From the NCBI GenBank assembly GCA_023301785.1, contig JALZUF010000090.1:1-11202 (forward strand): a DNA stretch of 11,202 nt, given 5' to 3'. Under the pieces are notes generated by a model. It saw nothing but the letters and a program-made list of their open reading frames with translations. It did no database searches and had not been told where the DNA came from. A program made the position numbers and the translations under genes. Source of the stretch: Alphaproteobacteria bacterium. Lineage in GTDB: Bacteria; Pseudomonadota; Alphaproteobacteria; Micavibrionales; Micavibrionaceae. This document shows positions 5,911 through 11,202 of the stretch, one piece after another (position 1 is the first letter of the stretch; each line of letters starts with the position of its first letter).

Positions 5911-8736
5911 TTACGCCGCCTGTTGTTTGTTGACGACCGCATCGCAGCGATTGCAAATATGATCGGCATGGCTGGACACTTCAGGAAGCACTTTCCAACA
6001 ACGGATACATTTCTCACCTTCTGCTTTTGCAAATTCAATTTCCAATGCATCACCATTCTCGATAGAGGCACTTGAAATAATTGCAATATCGGCAATGTTG
6101 ATATCAGTTAATGCTTTTTGGTAATCATCATTCGCCTTAATAACGGGGGCGGCTTCTAAAGAAGATCCAATTGTTTTATCAGCGCGATGTGGCTCAAGTG
6201 CCGCGATCACAGCCTCGCGTACCTCACGAATGGCAAACCATTTACCAGCCAGTGCAGCATTTTCCCAATTTTTGGGAATAGCGGGGAATTCACGCAAATG
6301 TATGCTTTTCGTGTCTTCAAAAATTCCTTCAGGACGATGTGACCATGCTTCTTCTGCCGTGAATGACAAGATAGGTGCTAACCAAGACACAAGGCAGTTA
6401 TAGATTTGTGTCATCACGCTACGTGTTGCGCGACGGTCAAAACTGTCACTTGCATCGCAATAAAGGGTATCTTTACGGATATCAAAATAAAACGCAGATA
6501 GGTTATTATTACAAAACTCATGTAGCTCTTTGGCAAGTTTGCCGTATTCATGGGCTTCTATTAAACCGCGCACTTTCTTATCCATTTCAAATAATTGATG
6601 CAGAACGAGTTGCTCTAATTCAGGAAGCTCATCGGTCTTTTCTAAGTCAACCATTTCAGCTTGATTGAATCCATCAAGCGCGCCAAGAAGGAAACGTAAA
6701 GTATTACGAATACGGCGATACAGATCAGACGTATTTTTCAACGTATCTTTACCAATTCGAATATCTTCCGCATAGTCCGATGTCATTGTCCAAAGGCGAA
6801 GAATATCCGCGCCATGTTGATCCATCAATTTAAGCGGATCAACAACGTTGCCTACAGATTTAGACATCTTGTAGCCTTTTTCATCTAACACAAAACCATG
6901 TGTCAGGACGTTCTTGTAAGGCGCATGACCTTTTGTGCCACAAGATTCCAGCAATGATGAATGGAACCAACCACGGTGCTGGTCTGATCCTTCTAAATAC
7001 ATATCTGCTTGTTGCGCCAGTTCTTCACGTGCATCAACAACGAAGCTGTGCGTTGATCCTGACTCAAACCAAACATCAACAATATCAAAAACTTGCTCAT
7101 AATCTTCGGCGTTGTAATTATCGCCTAAGAATTCTTGTGCATCTGTTGACCACCACGCATCCGATCCTTCAGCCTCAAATGTATCTGTAATACGTTTTAA
7201 AACGGCTTCGTCTTTTAAAGGCTCGTTGGTTTTCTTATCGATGAACAACGCAATCGGCACACCCCAAGCGCGTTGGCGCGAGATACACCAATCAGGACGG
7301 TTTTTAATCATCGCCGTAATGCGCGCTTCACCTTTGGTCGGTACCCAATTTGTATCTTTAATGGCTTTCAACGCAGTGTCACGCAAACCCAATTCATTAT
7401 CCATGGCAATGAACCATTGCGGCGTTGTGCGGAAAATAACAGGCGCTTTTGAACGCCAGCTATGCGGGTATTCGTGACGAAGAGACCCTTTAGCCAACAA
7501 GCCATCCGCCTCATCAATCGCTTTGATAACCGTAAAGTTACCATTACCCATTTTACCATCTTGGTCGTAAATCACATCGCCACCAAACAATGGCACATGC
7601 TCACGGAATTTTCCGTCATCGGTAACGTTGTCGGTTACTTCGATATTGTTTTCTTGCCCTAAATAAAAGTCGTCTTGACCGTGACCTGGCGCGATATGCA
7701 CAAAACCCGTACCAGACTCTTCGGTAACAAAATCACCAGCTAGTAACGGCACATCAAAGTCGTAACCTTGACCATGCAGTGGGTGATGGCAGATCGTGCC
7801 TGCAACGTCAGATCCTTTGAACGATCCAACTTCTTTGATGGATTCAATTTTGGCTTTGTCTTTAACTTCATCAACCAATGACTTGGCAATCGCAATTTTG
7901 TCACTAACTTTGGCTTTACTGCCTTCAAGCACGCTTTCAATTTCGAAAACACCATACTCAATATCTTCACCAAATCCAATCGCGCGGTTAGATGGCATCG
8001 TCCATGGTGTCGTTGTCCAGATCACGATTGAAGCATCTTTCAACACCTCAACTTTTGTTTCGGCAACTTTAAACTTCACCCATAGCGTCACAGACTTATG
8101 TTCATGATATTCCACTTCAGCCTCAGCCAAGGCGGTTTGTTCAACCGTTGACCACATCACAGGTTTCACCCCACGATACAGACCACCATTATCTAAGAAT
8201 TTGTGAATTTCACGCGCAATCTGCGCTTCGGCAGGTTTGGTCATAGTGCGATATGGATCGCTCCAGTTTCCAACAACGCCAAGGCGCTTAAACTGATCCG
8301 CTTGGATATCAATCCAACTTTGTGCGAAGTCGCGACATTCTTGACGGAACACAAGCGCATCAACATCGTCTTTATCTTTACCTTCCGCGCGGTATTTTTC
8401 TTCAATCTTCCATTCAATCGGCAAGCCATGACAATCCCAACCTGGAACGTAAGGCGCATCATAGCCCATCATCTGCCAGCTTTTATTAATCACATCTTTC
8501 AAGATTTTATTAAGGGCGTGCCCCATGTGAATATTACCGTTCGCATAAGGAGGGCCATCATGCAAAATCCATTTTGGTTTGCCCTTAGATTGTTCGCGAA
8601 TTTGACCATGCAAATCCATATCTTGCCATTTTTGAATGGTTTCAGGCTCTGCCGTTGGTAAATTTCCACGCATTGGGAAATCCGTTTTTGGCAAAAATAC
8701 GGTGTCTCTGAATTTGTCTTTATTATCTTGTGTCAT
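5911..8736 (-). CDS. ileS: Isoleucyl-tRNA synthetase
   Basis: This cytoplasmic class I synthetase attaches isoleucine to tRNA-Ile and edits mischarged valine. It is full length at 941 residues. The HIGH motif appears as PPYANGNIHMGH (residues 62-73) and the KMSKS loop at 623-627 in GYKMSKSVGN. The CP1 editing domain is marked by TTTPWTMPSN (241-250) and GTGFVHIAPGHGQDDF (342-357), which contains the Asp-bearing editing loop. DWCISRQRAWGVP (482-494) and DVWFESGST (554-562) are further core motifs. A C-terminal zinc finger has Cys 910, 913, 928 and 931 (CIRCWK ... CNRC). This is the bacterial type 1 (mupirocin-sensitive) style rather than the eukaryote-like type. The start ATG at 8736 follows AGAGGA at four bases, the best ribosome binding site in the window. 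That site lies in the 3' arm of a small hairpin. Confidence 0.98.
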   Translation of the reverse strand: MTQDNKDKFRDTVFLPKTDFPMRGNLPTAEPETIQKWQDMDLHGQIREQSKGKPKWILHDGPPYANGNIHMGHALNKILKDVINKSWQMMGYDAPYVPGWDCHGLPIEWKIEEKYRAEGKDKDDVDALVFRQECRDFAQSWIDIQADQFKRLGVVGNWSDPYRTMTKPAEAQIAREIHKFLDNGGLYRGVKPVMWSTVEQTALAEAEVEYHEHKSVTLWVKFKVAETKVEVLKDASIVIWTTTPWTMPSNRAIGFGEDIEYGVFEIESVLEGSKAKVSDKIAIAKSLVDEVKDKAKIESIKEVGSFKGSDVAGTICHHPLHGQGYDFDVPLLAGDFVTEESGTGFVHIAPGHGQDDFYLGQENNIEVTDNVTDDGKFREHVPLFGGDVIYDQDGKMGNGNFTVIKAIDEADGLLAKGSLRHEYPHSWRSKAPVIFRTTPQWFIAMDNELGLRDTALKAIKDTNWVPTKGEARITAMIKNRPDWCISRQRAWGVPIALFIDKKTNEPLKDEAVLKRITDTFEAEGSDAWWSTDAQEFLGDNYNAEDYEQVFDIVDVWFESGSTHSFVVDAREELAQQADMYLEGSDQHRGWFHSSLLESCGTKGHAPYKNVLTHGFVLDEKGYKMSKSVGNVVDPLKLMDQHGADILRLWTMTSDYAEDIRIGKDTLKNTSDLYRRIRNTLRFLLGALDGFNQAEMVDLEKTDELPELEQLVLHQLFEMDKKVRGLIEAHEYGKLAKELHEFCNNNLSAFYFDIRKDTLYCDASDSFDRRATRSVMTQIYNCLVSWLAPILSFTAEEAWSHRPEGIFEDTKSIHLREFPAIPKNWENAALAGKWFAIREVREAVIAALEPHRADKTIGSSLEAAPVIKANDDYQKALTDINIADIAIISSASIENGDALEIEFAKAEGEKCIRCWKVLPEVSSHADHICNRCDAVVNKQQAA

Positions 8737-8740
8737 ATCA

Positions 8741-8757
8741 TCCTCTTGAATAGAGGA
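8741..8757 (-). promoter_or_regulatory. Hairpin containing the ileS ribosome binding site
   Basis: Read on the minus strand, the leader just before ileS contains UCCUCU, a five-base loop AUUCA, then AGAGGA: a perfect six-base-pair stem. The 3' arm is the Shine-Dalgarno sequence of ileS, with TGAT between it and the ATG. The 5' arm is therefore an internal anti-Shine-Dalgarno. If the stem forms, it would hide the ribosome binding site. The repeat is plain in the sequence; any regulatory role is inference, and a stem of six pairs is only moderately stable. The rest of the 64-base gap (8737-8800) shows no T-run terminator and no convincing sigma-70 promoter. The best attempt is TTGATT at 8780-8785 and TATTCC at 8755-8760, with a 19-base spacer. 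Confidence 0.35.
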
Positions 8758-8800
8758 ATATGGGACAAAAAGGACGTTAAATCAAGGGGATCAAAGGCGT

Positions 8801-9721
8801 TTACCCTAGAATTTCCCGCGTTTTCATACAGTCTTTGTCCATTTGGACAATCAGATCATCAAGAGAGTTAAATTTAGCCTCTCCACGCAGGCGTACCATA
8901 GGTTTTATGTGAAGTTTTTTATCATAAATATCACGATCAGGAAAATCTAGAATATGCGCCTCAACTTGGCCAACTTTAACCTCAAACATAGGGCGGATAC
9001 CAATATTGGTGGCGGCCTTAAGCCACTCATCTTCGCCTTCAATTTGAACCCAGCAGGCGTAAATCCCATAGGCAGGGTGGATTGTATCTTTTAGAAGAAC
9101 ATTGGCGGTAGGGTAACCAAGCTCATGTCCACGGCGGTCACCACGGAAAATATCACCCTGAATTTCCCATTCCCAGCCTAATAGATTGTTGGCCTCATCT
9201 ATAATACCTTTTCGAATTTTTTCGCGAATACGGCTGGAAGAAATGATGTTCTCTTTATCATCATTAATCGGCTCAACGATTGTCACAGGGATGCCCGCAT
9301 CCTTAATGGTTTGCGCCGTACCTTTGCGTAACTGTCCAAAGTGAAAATCATGTCCCACAACAACATGCGCAGCATTCAGCCCCTTTTTAAGAATTCCTTC
9401 AATAAAATCATCAGCCGTTTGACTGGCAAAATTCCAATCAAAATCAAGGCTGAACAGGAAATCTAGATTATTTTCTTCCAGCTTTTGTCTTTTAACATCC
9501 GTGGGTGTAATACGCGCTGGAGGTAGGTCAGGTTGAAAGAGGCGGCGTGGGTGTGGCTCAAACGTTAGAATACCAACACGTTTGCCATCTGCTTTTGCAA
9601 TGTCCTTGGCTTGCTGAATTAATGCCTGATGCCCACGATGCACACCATCAAAGTTACCAATGACGATCACTTCGCCTTTGGCTTCTTCAGGTATCTCGGT
9701 CACATCATTAAATATTCGCAT
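8801..9721 (-). CDS. ribF: Bifunctional riboflavin kinase / FAD synthetase
   Basis: This enzyme converts riboflavin to FMN (kinase) and FMN to FAD (adenylyltransferase) in the cytoplasm. It has 306 residues, the usual length. The N-terminal FAD synthetase half shows the nucleotidyltransferase motif GNFDGVHRGH (22-31), TFEPHPRRLF (53-62), VVGHDFHFG (121-129) and SSSRIR (161-166, usually SSTRIR). The C-terminal riboflavin kinase half shows GDRRGHELGYPTAN (194-207), with the metal-binding PTAN motif, YGIYACWV (218-225), NIGIRPMF (239-246, usually RPTF) and VEAHILDF (253-260), whose Glu is the expected catalytic base. Both halves look functional. The ATG at 9721 lies inside the last codons of the upstream dipeptidase gene (14-base overlap), and no strong Shine-Dalgarno is visible, so translation may depend on ribosomes finishing the upstream gene. 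Confidence 0.97.
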   Translation of the reverse strand: MRIFNDVTEIPEEAKGEVIVIGNFDGVHRGHQALIQQAKDIAKADGKRVGILTFEPHPRRLFQPDLPPARITPTDVKRQKLEENNLDFLFSLDFDWNFASQTADDFIEGILKKGLNAAHVVVGHDFHFGQLRKGTAQTIKDAGIPVTIVEPINDDKENIISSSRIREKIRKGIIDEANNLLGWEWEIQGDIFRGDRRGHELGYPTANVLLKDTIHPAYGIYACWVQIEGEDEWLKAATNIGIRPMFEVKVGQVEAHILDFPDRDIYDKKLHIKPMVRLRGEAKFNSLDDLIVQMDKDCMKTREILG

Positions 9722-10445
9722 CGACTATAGTAATAATCTCTTGTGCCAGCTTGTCAAAATGTTCTTGGTCAAAATCAGGAATATTATTCTCAAAATGACC
9801 CGTTAGCTGCATTTGTGGTGGTAAATCCCTATCGGATAATGGTTTATATTGCGCTGTATCATCGGGATAGAAGCGAAAATCCCACCATTCAGAGGCAATG
9901 GGTAGTATTTCTCGACCAATTAATTTCCCTGCGTTAACAAAACTACTCTCTAATATTTTTCTATTATCTAAAATTTCATCAGAAAAGTTTTTACAAGTAC
10001 GGTGCGATTGAATGTCCATATGGTCGAATGGTGTTCCCATATCAACTTTGTTGCCGTCTTTGTTCAACGGGGCTACATCAATGGCCATGGCACGTGGATG
10101 TGCGCCAGCACCTGGTGGCGATAATAAACGATCAGGCTCTTCCATCCATTCGGGGTGTGCACGAACAATATTAGTGTCTTGCATAGATTCTTGCGCTTCC
10201 ATTGTTCGAAGGCTGTCTTGTAATTCTAAGGTATAACCATATTTTTTTGATAAGTTGCGCGCAACAATAAGGGTAACAGCGGCTAAATCTTTATGCGTCC
10301 AAAAACGAGCTGTTTTTTGATAAAGGTCTTTCTCAAAGATATTACGGGGGTGATTTCCATCCGCGTAAACAAGATCAATTTTTATAGGCTCACTGCCAAC
10401 AAAAATATCCATAGGGATAAGGTCTGAAGGTAATATTTTTTTCAT
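9708..10445 (-). CDS. VanX-like D-Ala-D-Ala dipeptidase, family M15, atypical metal site
   Basis: This is a predicted cytoplasmic zinc D,D-dipeptidase (no signal peptide) of 245 residues, somewhat longer than VanX. The match to M15D proteins rests on several segments in order: IKIDLVYADGNHPRN (21-35), an Arg in DSLRTMEAQ (Arg 80, likely the equivalent of the catalytic Arg of VanX), AHPRAMAID (115-123), which supplies His 116 and Asp 123 as in the SxHxxGxAxD zinc motif, VDMGTPFDH (134-142), and SEWWDFRF (185-192) with Glu 186 as the expected general base. VanX-type enzymes normally read EWWH here; this protein has Asp 189 in place of the third zinc-binding His, and the SxHxxG positions Ser and Gly are Gly 114 and Ala 119. 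It could be a subfamily variant using an Asp ligand or an enzyme with changed activity. The start forms TAATG with the upstream stop. Confidence 0.83.
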   Translation of the reverse strand: MKKILPSDLIPMDIFVGSEPIKIDLVYADGNHPRNIFEKDLYQKTARFWTHKDLAAVTLIVARNLSKKYGYTLELQDSLRTMEAQESMQDTNIVRAHPEWMEEPDRLLSPPGAGAHPRAMAIDVAPLNKDGNKVDMGTPFDHMDIQSHRTCKNFSDEILDNRKILESSFVNAGKLIGREILPIASEWWDFRFYPDDTAQYKPLSDRDLPPQMQLTGHFENNIPDFDQEHFDKLAQEIITIVDANI

Positions 10446-10690
10446 TAGAGGTCTTTATGTGCGCCGTCACAAAATGGTGCACTATCTGTTTGTTTGCACT
10501 GGCATAACCAAACATCACCATCTTTTTCGGCCTCAAATTTATAGGATTTAAAGTCGGGCGCATCTTCGCGGTGCGATCCGTCGCAAAAGGGCTGTTTATC
10601 TGAATAACCGCATGTGCAAAAGGCGTATTTTTTACCTTCTTCCAACGTTACTTTAACGGGCGCTTTGGCCGCAATTTTTGCTTCGGACAT
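10445..10690 (-). CDS. Tandem CDGSH iron-sulfur domain protein
   Basis: This is a small soluble protein of 81 residues with two CDGSH-type [2Fe-2S] motifs of the form CxC-x2-(S/T)-x3-P-x-C-D-G-(S/A)-H. The first uses Cys 25, Cys 27, Cys 36 and His 40 (CTCGYSDKQPFCDGSH). The second uses Cys 63, Cys 65, Cys 74 and His 78 (CQCKQTDSAPFCDGAH). All eight ligands are present, so two clusters with 3Cys-1His coordination are expected in one chain. Eukaryotic mitoNEET has one motif per chain and a membrane anchor; here no anchor is seen. Family members are linked to redox sensing or cluster transfer, but the role here cannot be deduced. It begins 18 bases after the transporter gene, with only an AAAGAAAG-type weak ribosome binding site, and its stop overlaps the next start by one base. 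Confidence 0.93.
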   Translation of the reverse strand: MSEAKIAAKAPVKVTLEEGKKYAFCTCGYSDKQPFCDGSHREDAPDFKSYKFEAEKDGDVWLCQCKQTDSAPFCDGAHKDL

Positions 10691-10708
10691 TGTTTTGAAC
10701 TTTCTTTA

Positions 10709-11202
10709 TTAGAACCATTTTAATTTTTTAAAGATAATGACTTGTAGGGCAACGATGATGATTAAAGCCACGCTAAAAATTAAGAACGCATTATCATTAT
10801 CGACACCTGGCATGCCGCCAATATTGATCCCCATTAACCCTGTAAAAAATCCTAATGGTAAAAATATCGCGGCAATAACTGATAGCACGTACATATTCTT
10901 ATTCATTTTATCTGCTAACGCATTCGATAACTCGTCTTTCACAATGCCGGCACGTTCGCGAATGGTATCTAAGTCTTCAACGTAGCGGACAAGGCGGTCA
11001 TAACTTTCTTGTAAACGACGTTTATGATATTGATCCAGCCATGGTTGTTCTGACGTTCTGATGTGGGCAATAACATCGCGTTGTGGGGCGATATAGCGTC
11101 TGAATACAATGGCTTGTTTACGAATAACGGTGATTGCCTGACGCTCTTCAACATCTGGCTCTTCCATGACCTTTTCCTCAATGTTATCTAAGCTTTCATC
11201 TA
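10709..11202 (-). CDS. ZntB/CorA-family metal ion transporter, C-terminal part (start beyond right edge)
   Basis: The frame is open from the right edge (first complete codon at 11200) to TAA at 10709-10711, giving about 163 residues. An internal ATG at 11167 exists, but the in-frame codons before it (DESLDNIEEKV) continue the coiled stalk, so this is a truncated larger gene. The sequence RRYIAPQRD followed by a long helical segment, then two C-terminal membrane helices (about residues 103-128 and 137-157 of the visible part) joined by GINIGGMPG, is typical of the CorA superfamily. GxNxGGxPG is closer to ZntB than to the Mg channel CorA with its GMN loop. ZntB moves Zn2+ across the inner membrane; the cytoplasmic N-terminal funnel domain is outside the window. 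Specificity for zinc is inferred from the loop only. It may be the first or an early gene of this cotranscribed run. Confidence 0.9.
   Translation of the reverse strand, partial: DESLDNIEEKVMEEPDVEERQAITVIRKQAIVFRRYIAPQRDVIAHIRTSEQPWLDQYHKRRLQESYDRLVRYVEDLDTIRERAGIVKDELSNALADKMNKNMYVLSVIAAIFLPLGFFTGLMGINIGGMPGVDNDNAFLIFSVALIIIVALQVIIFKKLKWF

Noticed and set aside
5901..6095. Minus-strand open frame overlapping the end of ileS in another frame
   Set aside because: It overlaps the zinc-finger end of IleRS and the lspA start, and has no family features.
8203..8661. Plus-strand open frame of 152 codons opposite ileS
   Set aside because: It lies wholly inside the strongly conserved HIGH-motif region of ileS on the other strand, and its translation shows no recognisable domain; it is an antisense shadow.
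8755..8785. Sigma-70 promoter before ileS (TTGATT and TATTCC)
   Set aside because: The spacer is 19 bases and the -10 box is poor. A start from it would also fall inside the hairpin. Not supported as a feature.
9708..10445. Vancomycin resistance gene (vanX)
   Set aside because: No vanH, vanA or vanRS genes are nearby, the host appears Gram-negative, and the metal motif is altered. It is a chromosomal M15 homologue.

Overview
The window is one uninterrupted, single-strand block of chromosomal genes. All eleven genes that I can support read on the minus strand, so transcription runs from the right edge of the window towards the left. The base composition is AT-rich by eye. The gene content suggests a low-GC alphaproteobacterium. 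The lspA gene is followed by a DUF3035/BamF-type lipoprotein and a pair of M16 peptidases, an arrangement I associate with that class. The pentapeptide protein begins with an N-terminal segment of an alphaproteobacterial type, and the RibF, IleRS and ZntB-like proteins fit. The placement is inferred from gene order and protein style; I cannot name a genus.

In order of transcription, from high to low coordinates, the layout is as follows. (1) The C-terminal part of a ZntB/CorA-type metal ion transporter is cut by the right edge. (2) A small protein with two CDGSH iron-sulfur motifs follows. (3) Next is a VanX-like D-Ala-D-Ala dipeptidase of family M15 with a changed metal-site residue. (4) Then comes ribF, bifunctional riboflavin kinase/FAD synthetase. 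A gap of 64 bases follows, the largest in the window. It ends in a short hairpin that contains the ribosome binding site of the next gene. (5) ileS encodes isoleucyl-tRNA synthetase. (6) lspA encodes prolipoprotein signal peptidase. (7) A DUF3035/BamF-like lipoprotein is next. (8, 9) Two M16 peptidase-like proteins follow, one carrying the HxxEH zinc site and the other lacking it but carrying an R/Y pair. (10) pgi encodes glucose-6-phosphate isomerase. (11) A pentapeptide-repeat protein is cut by the left edge.

Most junctions overlap (1, 4, 11 or 14 bases) or are separated by no more than 18 bases, which suggests polycistronic transcription with translational coupling. The middle part makes biochemical sense. 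LspA would process the lipoprotein encoded just downstream of it, and the two exported M16 proteins look like complementary halves of one heterodimeric protease. The rest is housekeeping: flavin cofactor synthesis, tRNA charging and sugar phosphate metabolism.

I found no tRNA, rRNA, insertion sequence, CRISPR array, prophage or attachment site, no gene-free stretch longer than 64 bases, and no convincing intrinsic terminator. This is an ordinary core-genome region. The points worth a second look are the His-to-Asp change in the VanX-like enzyme, the hairpin (and a trivial Met-Ile reading frame) at the ileS start, and the split-active-site M16 pair.
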